DNA of 47,501 nt from Oscillospiraceae bacterium. Lineage in GTDB: Bacteria; Bacillota; Clostridia; Oscillospirales; Oscillospiraceae. The notes below the pieces were generated by a model that did not search any database, was not told the origin of the DNA, and was given only the letters and a program-made list of their open reading frames with translations. A program made the position numbers and the translations under genes. The stretch's first letter is position 1; each line of letters begins with the position of its first letter. Where the stretch lies: NCBI GenBank assembly GCA_015068305.1, contig SVKV01000015.1, forward strand, positions 1 to 47,501, in the 5' to 3' direction. Positions 41,343-47,501 of this stretch are shown here, piece by piece.

Positions 41343-42419
41343 ATGAAAAAGATCAATTGGCCGATCGTTCTGGCCGGCGGTCTGGTAGGTCTGGCAGCCG
41401 TTGTGCTGACCCTGCTGGGCAACCCCGTCAACATGGGCTTCTGCATCGCCTGCTTCCTGCGTGATATCGCCGGTTCCGTTGGCATGCACGGTGCTGCTGT
41501 TGTTCAGTATTTCCGTCCCGAAATCGTGGGTCTGGTTCTGGGCGCTTTCATCATGAGCGTTGCTACCAAGGAATTCCGTGCCAAGGCCGGTTCCTCCCCC
41601 ATGGTCCGTTTCGTCCTGGGCGCTTTCGTCATGATTGGCGCTCTGGCATTCCTGGGCTGCCCCCTGCGTATGGTTCTGCGTATGGCCGGCGGTGACCTGA
41701 ATGCTTTCGTTGCCTTCATCGGCTTCGCTGCCGGTATCGGCATCGGCGTTCTGTGCCTGAACAAGGGCTTCTCCCTGAAGCGTGCTTACGACGTGGGCAA
41801 GGCTGAAGGCGGCATGCTGACCGTGGTTCTGGTTGGCCTGTTCATCCTGACTCTGGTTGCTCCCGCTCTGTTCAAGGTTTCTGAAAAGGGCCCCGGCTCC
41901 ATGCAGGCTCCCGTTTTCGTCGCTCTGGCTATCGCTGCCGTTGTGGGCGCTGTTGCTTACAAGACCCGTCTGTGCATGGCCGGCGGCCTGCGTGACGGTA
42001 TGATGTTCAAGGACTTCCGTCTGCTGTTCGGCTTTGTCGCCATCTTCGTCGTTGCTCTGATCGGCAACCTGATCATGGGCAAGTTCAACCTGGGCTTTGC
42101 CGGTCAGCCTGTTGCACACAGCGACCACCTGTGGAGCTGCCTGGGCATGGCTCTGGTTGGCTGGGGCTCCGTGCTGCTGGGTGGCTGCCCCCTGCGTCAG
42201 CTGATCCTGGCCGGTTCCGGCAATGGCGACTCTGCCATCACCGTCATCGGCATGATCGTCGGCGCTGCATTCTCCCACAACTTCGGCCTGGCCGGTGCTG
42301 CAGCTTCTGCTGATGCAGCCGGCGGTGTCGGCACCAAGGGCCGTATCGCCATCGTGATCGGCTTTGTGGTCTTCGCTCTGATTTCCGTTCTGCACCTGCC
42401 TGAGAAGGAGGAAGCATAA
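41343..42419 (+). CDS. yedE: YedE-type selenium (or sulfur) membrane transporter
   Basis: The 358-residue protein has about nine membrane segments and two Cys-containing pore-like repeats (GFCIACFLRD, and TRLCMAGGLRDGMMF) plus two GCPLRMV/GCPLRQL motifs, as in the YeeE/YedE family. With TusA-like and DUF3343 genes directly behind it and selA-selB next, a role in selenium uptake is likely but inferred. The start at 41343 has GAGG 8 nt upstream. Codon choice favours GCT, GTT and CGT, unlike most neighbours and typical of strong expression. Confidence 0.9.
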   Translation: MKKINWPIVLAGGLVGLAAVVLTLLGNPVNMGFCIACFLRDIAGSVGMHGAAVVQYFRPEIVGLVLGAFIMSVATKEFRAKAGSSPMVRFVLGAFVMIGALAFLGCPLRMVLRMAGGDLNAFVAFIGFAAGIGIGVLCLNKGFSLKRAYDVGKAEGGMLTVVLVGLFILTLVAPALFKVSEKGPGSMQAPVFVALAIAAVVGAVAYKTRLCMAGGLRDGMMFKDFRLLFGFVAIFVVALIGNLIMGKFNLGFAGQPVAHSDHLWSCLGMALVGWGSVLLGGCPLRQLILAGSGNGDSAITVIGMIVGAAFSHNFGLAGAAASADAAGGVGTKGRIAIVIGFVVFALISVLHLPEKEEA

Positions 42420-42622
42420 TGGTTGACGTTAGAGGCCTGCTGTGCCCCATGCCCCTGGTGAAGGTGCGCAAGGAAATCGAAAAGAACAATCCCGCTACTC
42501 TGGAAGTCCTGTTTGACGACAAGGGCGCTCTGGACAACGTCACCCGCTTTGTTACCGGTCTGGGCTATAAGACCACCTGCACCGAGGAAAACGGTGACTA
42601 CAAGCTGGTTCTGACCAAGTGA
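42419..42622 (+). CDS. TusA/SirA-like sulfurtransferase protein
   Basis: The 67-residue protein has the family motif LLCPMPLVKV with reactive Cys9, and a second Cys54. TusA proteins carry persulfide sulfur; beside yedE and sel genes it may carry selenium. The ATG overlaps the yedE stop by one base (TAATG), so translation is coupled. Confidence 0.93.
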   Translation: MVDVRGLLCPMPLVKVRKEIEKNNPATLEVLFDDKGALDNVTRFVTGLGYKTTCTEENGDYKLVLTK

Positions 42623-42861
42623 GAGAGTTCATCGCAACCTTCCATACCCATCTGGCGGCGCTGATGACCAGCCGGAACTTAAATTCCAACGGTGCAAGGG
42701 CCGGCATGATGCCGGTTCCCCGGAAGCTCAGTTCCTCCTGCGGTACCTGCGTGCGCTATCAGGCAGAGGAGCCTCTTCTGAATCTGATGGATGCGGATGT
42801 GGAAGCTGTTTACGAAGTCATCGGCAGGGAAGAATACACCTGTCTGATGGAAAAAGAATAA
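42619..42861 (+). CDS. DUF3343-family protein
   Basis: The 80-residue protein fits DUF3343: FHTHLAALMTSRNLNSNGARAGMMPVPRKLSSSCGTC, with a CxxC pair at Cys41/Cys44. The family often sits with yedE and TusA-like genes. The function is unknown; the redox-active pair could pass on selenium or sulfur. The start is GTG, overlapping the previous stop by 4 nt. Confidence 0.9.
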   Translation: MREFIATFHTHLAALMTSRNLNSNGARAGMMPVPRKLSSSCGTCVRYQAEEPLLNLMDADVEAVYEVIGREEYTCLMEKE

Positions 42862-42868
42862 TGATCTT

Positions 42869-42894
42869 TGCCCGGAGGCTTTTGCCTCCGGGCA
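42869..42894 (+). terminator. Hairpin between the yedE and sel operons
   Basis: TGCCCGGAGGC and GCCTCCGGGCA form an 11-bp stem with a TTTT loop, but no T-run follows at once. It may stop most transcription yet let some pass to selA. Confidence 0.65.
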
Positions 42895-42934
42895 TCGTGT
42901 GTTTCGCGGATTTTTGACTTTTTTTGAAAATCGG

Positions 42935-42963
42935 TTTACAAGACGGGAAAAATCGTTTATGAT
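42935..42963 (+). promoter_or_regulatory. Promoter of selA-selB
   Basis: TTTACA (42935-42940) and TATGAT (42958-42963) are 17 bp apart. Confidence 0.65.
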
Positions 42964-42998
42964 AAGATGAATGTCTATGAATATGGAGGAACAGGGAT

Positions 42999-44378
42999 AT
43001 GAACCAACAACTGCTGCGTCAGATTCCCAAGGTTGACGAACTGCTGAAAGAACCCAAGCTGGAGGCGCTCCTGGCTGAAATGTCGGAAAAGATCGTGACC
43101 CGGGCGGTGCGCCAGGGTCTGGAGGAGCTGCGCCGGAATGTGCTGGAGGGCAAGATTGAGCAGCTGCCCGTCCGGGAAGCCATCTGCAGCCGCATTGCGG
43201 CCATTGCTTACCGGGAGGCATCTCCCTCGCTGCAGCGGGTCATCAACGGCACCGGCATCATTCTGCATACCAATCTGGGCCGTGCCTGCCTGTCCGATAA
43301 GGCAGCCAAGGCTGCCGCTTCCGTGGCCGGCTCCTATTCCACCCTGGAATACAATCTGGCAACCGGCGGCAGAGGCTTGCGCTATACCCATGTGGAGGAC
43401 CTGCTGTGCCGGCTCACCGGCGCCGAAAGCGCACTGGTTGTCAATAACAATGCAGCCGCCGTGCTGCTGACCCTGTCTGCTCTGACTGCCGGCGGCCAGG
43501 TGGTGGTCTCCCGGGGCGAGCTGGTGGAGATCGGCGGCTCCTTCCGGGTGCCGGATATCATGGAGGCCTGCGGCGCTGTGCTGAAGGAAGTGGGCACCAC
43601 CAACAAGACCCATCTGCGGGACTATGACCGGGCCATCTGCGCCGAGACCAAGGCACTGATGAAGGTCCACACCAGCAACTACCGGATCGTGGGCTTTACC
43701 GAAACCCCTGCGCTGGCGGATATGGTGGAGCTGGGCCACAGCAGAGGCATGCTGGTTATCGAAGATCTGGGCAGCGGCTGCCTCATTGATCTGAATCAGT
43801 TCGGCATCCACGACGAGCCTACCGTCCAGGATTCTCTCCGGGCCGGTGTGGACGTGGTGAGCATTTCCGGCGATAAGCTGCTGGGCGGTCCCCAGGCCGG
43901 TATCATCCTGGGCAAGAAGAAGTACATTGACGTGCTGAAGAAGCATCCGCTGACCCGGGCCATGCGCGTGGACAAGATGACCCTGGCTGCCCTGGAGGCA
44001 ACCCTGCGCAGCTACGAAGCGGAAAAGGCCTTTGAGGAGATTCCCACCATTGCCATGCTGGCAGTGTCCCAGGAGCGGCTTCAGGCCAAGGCCGAAGCTC
44101 TGTGCGCAGGTCTGGTTTCCGCAGGCTGCAATGCCCAGGTGGTTGCCACCGAGGGCCAGGTGGGCGGCGGCTCCGTTCCCACCAAGATGCTGAAGTCCTT
44201 TGCGGTTGCCCTGGAACCCAAGACCGGAAGTGTGGACGAGATGGAAGAAAAGCTGCGTCTGGGCATGCCGCCCATCATCGGCCGCATCAACCATGACCGG
44301 TACCTTCTGGATGTGCGCACCCTGAAAGAAACGGATTTCGAGGAAATTATTGCAGCTGCTGCGGAGGCTGGCGCATGA
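42999..44378 (+). CDS. selA: L-seryl-tRNA(Sec) selenium transferase
   Basis: The 459-residue PLP enzyme converts Ser-tRNA(Sec) to Sec-tRNA(Sec) with selenophosphate. It has the N-terminal tRNA-binding helices (LLRQIPKVDELL), the VINGTGIILHTNLGRACLS motif, ALVVNNNAAAVLL and the PLP Lys293 in SGDKLLGGPQAGII. GGAGG lies upstream. Its stop overlaps the selB start by 4 nt (ATGA). Confidence 0.98.
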   Translation: MNQQLLRQIPKVDELLKEPKLEALLAEMSEKIVTRAVRQGLEELRRNVLEGKIEQLPVREAICSRIAAIAYREASPSLQRVINGTGIILHTNLGRACLSDKAAKAAASVAGSYSTLEYNLATGGRGLRYTHVEDLLCRLTGAESALVVNNNAAAVLLTLSALTAGGQVVVSRGELVEIGGSFRVPDIMEACGAVLKEVGTTNKTHLRDYDRAICAETKALMKVHTSNYRIVGFTETPALADMVELGHSRGMLVIEDLGSGCLIDLNQFGIHDEPTVQDSLRAGVDVVSISGDKLLGGPQAGIILGKKKYIDVLKKHPLTRAMRVDKMTLAALEATLRSYEAEKAFEEIPTIAMLAVSQERLQAKAEALCAGLVSAGCNAQVVATEGQVGGGSVPTKMLKSFAVALEPKTGSVDEMEEKLRLGMPPIIGRINHDRYLLDVRTLKETDFEEIIAAAAEAGA

Positions 44379-46291
44379 ATCATGTGATTATCGGAACAGC
44401 AGGCCATGTTGACCATGGCAAGACCCTGCTGATCAAGGCCCTGACCGGTATCGATACCGACCGGCTTCAGGAAGAAAAAAAGCGCGGCATCACCATCGAA
44501 CTGGGCTTTGCCCACCTGGACTGGCCCGACGGCACCCAGGCAGGTATCGTGGATGTGCCGGGCCATGAAAAATTCATCAAGAATATGCTGGCAGGCGCCG
44601 GCGGCATCGATCTTGCCATGCTGATTGTTGCTGCAGACGACGGCTTTATGCCCCAGACCCTGGAGCATCTGGACATTCTGACGCTCCTTGGCATCAAGGA
44701 CGGCTGCGTGGTTATCACCAAGAGCGATGTGGTGGACCCGGAGTGGCTGGAAATGATGAAAGAGGAGATCGAACAGCGGGTGGAGGGCACCTTCCTGGAA
44801 GGAAAGCCCGTCCATACGGTCTCTGCCTATACGGGCCAGGGCATTGCGGAGCTGAAGGAAGAGCTCCACGGCATGGTCCACCGGGCAGCCCAGAAAAACC
44901 TCCGGGTGCCCTTCCGCCTGCCGGTGGACCGGGTGTTCTCCGTGGATGGCTTCGGCACCGTGGTCACCGGTACGCTGGTGGACGGCTCCATGAACGAAGG
45001 AGATCTGGCAGAACTGATGCCCTCCGGCACTCCCACCAGAATCCGCAACCTCCAGGTCCACGGCAAGGACGTGAAGACTGCCTATGCCGGACAGCGTGTG
45101 GCGGTGAACCTGGCAGGTCTGAAAAAGACGGATATCAAGCGCGGTGATGCGGTGGTCAAGCCTGGCACGGTCCGGGTCAGCCGGATGCTGGATGTGCGGC
45201 TGCAGAATCTGAAGGGCTCCCGCCGGGTGATCCAGAACGATACCCAGGTCCACCTGTACCATGGGGCCCAGGTTCTGCTGGCCAAGGTGGTGCTGCTGGA
45301 CCGGGATGCGCTGAATCCCGGTGAAAGCTGCTATGCCCAGCTGCGTATGGCAGAGCCCATTGCCACCAAGAGCGGCGACCGGTTTGTCATCCGTTTCTAC
45401 TCTCCTCTGGAGACCATCGGCGGCGGTGTGATTCTGGATGATTCTCCCGTGCGCCACAAGCGCAATGTCCAGGCGGTTCTGGATGCGCTGAAGATCAAGG
45501 AAAGCGGCTCCGGCGGCGACCGGGTGATCCAGGTGCTGGCTGAGTACGGCACCGCACTGCCCACTGCCGCAGAGCTGGCAGCCAAGATGCATCTGGAAGA
45601 AGAGGAAGTGCGCAATACCATGTATGACCTGCGGGGTCAGGGCAGGGTAGTGGAGCCTCTGGAGGGCCGCTATGCGGCAGCCTCCGTTATGGACCGGACC
45701 TGGGAGACCTGCCGGGAGATCCTGGCCGGCTACCATAAGGCCAATCCTCTCCATGCGGGCATGAAGGAAGCGGAAGTCCGCCAGAAATGCTTCAAGAATC
45801 TGGAGCAGGCAGCGGCGGATGCCCTGCTGCGGCAGCTGTGCAATGAGGGCAAGCTCCGCCGCCAGGCCCAGCGGTATGCCCTGGGAGATTATGAGATCCG
45901 CTTCACCAAGCGCCAGAACAACATCCGGCAGAAGCTGCTCCAGATCTACCGCAATGCCGGCATTGAGAGCCCTGCCACCGACGATGTGATGGCCGGCTTC
46001 CACCAGAACGAAAAGAACGATGCCAAGCAGGTTCTGGAAAGCCTGGTCACCGGCGGCGAGCTTGTGATGCTGACACCCCAGATCTGCTGGTATAAAGACG
46101 TTTTTGCAAATGCCTGCGAAGTGACGAAGAAGCATTTTGCGGAAAATGAGACCCTGGTTCTGGGCCAGCTGCGGGATCTGCTGCAGAGTTCCAGAAAGTA
46201 TACCCTGGCATTGCTGGAGTATTACGACAAGAACAAGATCACCAAAAAGGACGGGGATCTGCGTTATCTGCACCTGGGATTCCCGGAATAA
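44375..46291 (+). CDS. selB: Selenocysteine-specific elongation factor
   Basis: The 638-residue GTPase delivers Sec-tRNA to UGA codons marked by a SECIS hairpin. Motifs: P-loop [11 protein letters not shown] (7-17), DVPGHEKF (60-67), TKSD (115-118); then EF-Tu-like domains (about 175-365), and the C-terminal winged-helix repeats (about 370-638) that bind SECIS RNA. Together with selA and selC it forms a complete Sec-insertion set apart from selD. Confidence 0.98.
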   Translation: MNHVIIGTAGHVDHGKTLLIKALTGIDTDRLQEEKKRGITIELGFAHLDWPDGTQAGIVDVPGHEKFIKNMLAGAGGIDLAMLIVAADDGFMPQTLEHLDILTLLGIKDGCVVITKSDVVDPEWLEMMKEEIEQRVEGTFLEGKPVHTVSAYTGQGIAELKEELHGMVHRAAQKNLRVPFRLPVDRVFSVDGFGTVVTGTLVDGSMNEGDLAELMPSGTPTRIRNLQVHGKDVKTAYAGQRVAVNLAGLKKTDIKRGDAVVKPGTVRVSRMLDVRLQNLKGSRRVIQNDTQVHLYHGAQVLLAKVVLLDRDALNPGESCYAQLRMAEPIATKSGDRFVIRFYSPLETIGGGVILDDSPVRHKRNVQAVLDALKIKESGSGGDRVIQVLAEYGTALPTAAELAAKMHLEEEEVRNTMYDLRGQGRVVEPLEGRYAAASVMDRTWETCREILAGYHKANPLHAGMKEAEVRQKCFKNLEQAAADALLRQLCNEGKLRRQAQRYALGDYEIRFTKRQNNIRQKLLQIYRNAGIESPATDDVMAGFHQNEKNDAKQVLESLVTGGELVMLTPQICWYKDVFANACEVTKKHFAENETLVLGQLRDLLQSSRKYTLALLEYYDKNKITKKDGDLRYLHLGFPE

Positions 46292-46316
46292 ACACGAAAA
46301 ATCGGGAAAATGGGGC

Positions 46317-46345
46317 TTGCTTTTTCCCAAAAGCTATGCTACAAT
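46317..46345 (+). promoter_or_regulatory. Promoter of selC
   Basis: TTGCTT (46317-46322) and TACAAT (46340-46345) are 17 bp apart, 12 nt before the tRNA. Confidence 0.7.
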
Positions 46346-46357
46346 ACCCGAGCCCAT

Positions 46358-46454
46358 GGGAGTAGATGGGTGCTGGTGTGCCCCGCGGTCTTCAAAACCG
46401 TTGAGGGGGGCTAGTAACCTCCCGGGTGGGTTCGATTCCCACATATTCCCGCCA
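46358..46454 (+). tRNA. selC: tRNA-Sec (anticodon UCA)
   Basis: The 97-nt gene folds as a selenocysteine tRNA: acceptor strands GGGAGTAG and ATATTCCC, anticodon arm CGGT-CTTCAAA-ACCG with anticodon TCA at 46392-46394, a long variable arm (AGGGGGG/CCTCCC), T arm GTGGG-TTCGATT-CCCAC, discriminator G and encoded CCA. It lies directly downstream of selB. One acceptor-stem pair is imperfect (G8 against A). Confidence 0.95.
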
Positions 46455-46455
46455 A

Positions 46456-46484
46456 AAGCCGCAGGTTTTTACCTGCGGCTTTGC
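46456..46484 (+). terminator. Terminator of selC
   Basis: AAGCCGCAGGT and ACCTGCGGCTT form an 11-bp stem with a TTTT loop and trailing T's. Confidence 0.9.
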
Positions 46485-46709
46485 ATATTTCTGAGATAGA
46501 CAAACAGAATCAAATTGTATAAATTGCAGTAAATGATTGATCAAAATTTAGCATAAATGCGAACGGCGTATCGATATAACCGATAAAAATTTCTCAATTG
46601 AGAATGAATTGGCGGAAAGTATCTAACTTTTTGACTAAAAAGTTCGGAAAACACCCAAAAAATAAGGTCGAACATGGGAGTTTTAAAAAGATTTTATAAA
46701 AAATTTTAC
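46485..46709. other. AT-rich upstream region of the glycine-reductase operon
   Basis: No gene is seen. It holds the perfect palindrome TTCTCAATTGAGAA (46591-46604) and the hairpin AACTTTTT-GACT-AAAAAGTT (46625-46644), both upstream of the promoter at 46710-46738, and so possible regulator sites. Confidence 0.5.
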
Positions 46710-46738
46710 TTGATTTTTTGGGCGAAATGGTGTTTAAT
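46710..46738 (+). promoter_or_regulatory. Promoter of the riboswitch-grd transcript
   Basis: TTGATT (46710-46715) and TTTAAT (46733-46738) are 17 bp apart. Confidence 0.55.
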
Positions 46739-46784
46739 ATTGGTGTGAGGGTTTGGAGCCCACCCTAATTGGATAACGTGGATG

Positions 46785-46955
46785 ATGGTTTCAGGAGATC
46801 TGCATTTTGGAGCAGAGCCGAAGGAATAAGTGCTGCAGCTTGCCGCCGCGGTGCGAAGATTTCAGGCAAACGGACTGTGACCGGACACAACTCTGGAAAG
46901 CGTAAGCACCGAAGGAGCAACTCAAAGTGATTTGGGGAATCTCTCAGGTTTGATA
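46785..46955 (+). ncRNA. Tandem glycine riboswitch
   Basis: Two aptamers follow each other. The first has AGCCGAAGGA (46816-46825) and TTTCAGGCAAACGGAC (46859-46874); the second has CACCGAAGGAGCAA (46907-46920) and ATCTCTCAGGTTTGATACAG (46939-46958). These are the conserved glycine-aptamer segments, joined by a short linker containing ACTCTGGAAAGCG. The terminator that follows gives an ON switch: glycine binding should favour readthrough into grdX. End points are approximate. Confidence 0.9.
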
Positions 46956-47006
46956 CAGGGCGAGGCAATCTGAAATTACATTCATGATGCCGTGCCCTGC
47001 TTTTTT
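46956..47006 (+). terminator. Riboswitch-controlled terminator
   Basis: CAGGGC-GA-GGCA pairs with TGCC-GT-GCCCTG, followed by six T, immediately after the second aptamer. Part of the left arm overlaps the aptamer's closing sequence, so ligand binding and termination can compete. Confidence 0.85.
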
Positions 47007-47032
47007 ATTACAGGCTCCTTGGAGGACAAACG

Positions 47033-47446
47033 ATGAAACCTGGCCACAGAATGCGCATTATCACCAATAACCCGCTGGTCCGCGACTGCCTGAGCGACTG
47101 GTATCAGGTGGACTATCATGAGATCAGCTACCGGGAGATCCTGGTGAAGGTTCGCGATCTGGTCTACAGCGGCTACAAGCTGTATACCCACCCCATTGCC
47201 GGTTCCGTCAAGCCCAACGAAACCCCCTATAAGTCGATCGTGGTCGGCAAGGCTCCCGGAGAATTCTCCATCGAAGAGTCCAACCTGATGGCAAATGCCA
47301 TGATCACCTTCGACAAGTTCAAGCCTCTGAATGTGGTTTATTCCGATTACCACCTTCAGGACTTCCAGTTAATCGACTATACCCTGCTTTGCGGCGCCCT
47401 GGATGTGGATGCTGTGGCAGGTCTTAGTAAAGCAAATCCCAAATAA
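47033..47446 (+). CDS. grdX: GrdX-family protein
   Basis: The 137-residue protein matches GrdX, the small protein of unknown function at the head of glycine-reductase operons: MRIITNNPLVRDCL, TYPVAG-type HPIAGSVKPNETPYKSIVVG and the NAMITFDKFKPL stretch. GGAGG lies 9 nt before the ATG. It is the first gene behind the glycine riboswitch, so its expression should follow glycine supply. Confidence 0.9.
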   Translation: MKPGHRMRIITNNPLVRDCLSDWYQVDYHEISYREILVKVRDLVYSGYKLYTHPIAGSVKPNETPYKSIVVGKAPGEFSIEESNLMANAMITFDKFKPLNVVYSDYHLQDFQLIDYTLLCGALDVDAVAGLSKANPK

Positions 47447-47474
47447 TTCAATACAAAAGGAGGAGGAGTTCGCT

Positions 47475-47501
47475 TTGAAATTAGATCTCGGTTTCATTAA
47501 G
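47475..47501 (+). CDS. grdE: Start of a GrdE-like glycine-reductase component B subunit
   Basis: Only the first nine codons are in the window (MKLDLGFIK), starting with TTG behind AGGAGGAGG. The beginning resembles GrdE, and grdE normally follows grdX. The call rests on that start and on position. Confidence 0.7.

Noticed and set aside
41196..42395. A 399-codon open frame opposite yedE
   Set aside because: Gln/Asn/His-rich antisense translation; yedE on the plus strand has membrane segments and conserved Cys motifs.
42975..46330. Long open frames (439 and 749 codons) opposite selA and selB
   Set aside because: Both are complements of well-recognised selenium genes and lack starts with ribosome sites.
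46742..46763. A third aptamer before the glycine riboswitch
   Set aside because: The GGTG/CACC segment makes only a partial hairpin and lacks the conserved glycine-aptamer words.

Overview
The window looks like a chromosomal segment of a GC-rich, spore-forming, amino-acid-fermenting gut Clostridium relative, probably in the order Oscillospirales. Supporting signs are Firmicutes synteny (gdpP-rplI-dnaB, tilS-hpt-ftsH), a Spo0A-type regulator, RNase J, AGGAGG ribosome sites, consensus sigma-A promoters with 17-bp spacers, and a selenium/glycine-reductase locus. The genus cannot be fixed from the sequence alone.

Bases 1 to about 5,345 are the right end of an integrated mobile element whose other end lies outside the window. 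It carries the tail of an unknown gene, small element genes, an XRE repressor facing a perfect promoter with five evenly spaced operator-like sites, a serine recombinase, a lipoprotein, a WYL regulator and a tyrosine integrase. Three copies of an 11-12 bp word flank the integrase start and may be integrase-binding sites.

Bases 5,350-39,900 are mostly ordinary chromosome. In order they hold: a GGGtGRT / NifU-like scaffold operon; rpe; a DUF1540 protein; HtrA; Spo0A; an LCP cell-wall ligase; an operon of a DUF6472 protein and a protease-like lipoprotein whose HExxH motif reads HGxxH; a DUF1643 pair; 5-formyl-THF cyclo-ligase; the ftsH-hpt-tilS-dnaB-rplI-gdpP block; RNase J; a zinc-ribbon membrane protein of AT-rich composition; dus; a CAP lipoprotein; a GlmU-like acyltransferase with GlmM; yebC; nif3-trmK; a DUF1858 protein; a second XRE repressor with DUF2975; DUF2079 and DUF5714 proteins; and a GNAT. 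Intergenic gaps hold short elements of about 185-200 bp that share terminal inverted repeats but not always the same interior.

Bases 40,004-47,501 form a selenium locus. A cysteine-desulfurase-like enzyme is divergent from a YedE transporter, a TusA-like protein and a DUF3343 protein. They are followed by selA, selB, the selenocysteine tRNA (selC), a tandem glycine riboswitch with a terminator, grdX, and the first nine codons of a grdE-like gene. The order suggests selenium uptake and delivery, then Sec-tRNA synthesis and decoding, then the glycine-inducible selenoenzyme that uses it. No selD is present in the window. This locus, the terminal-inverted-repeat elements and the XRE operator array are the parts most worth a second look.
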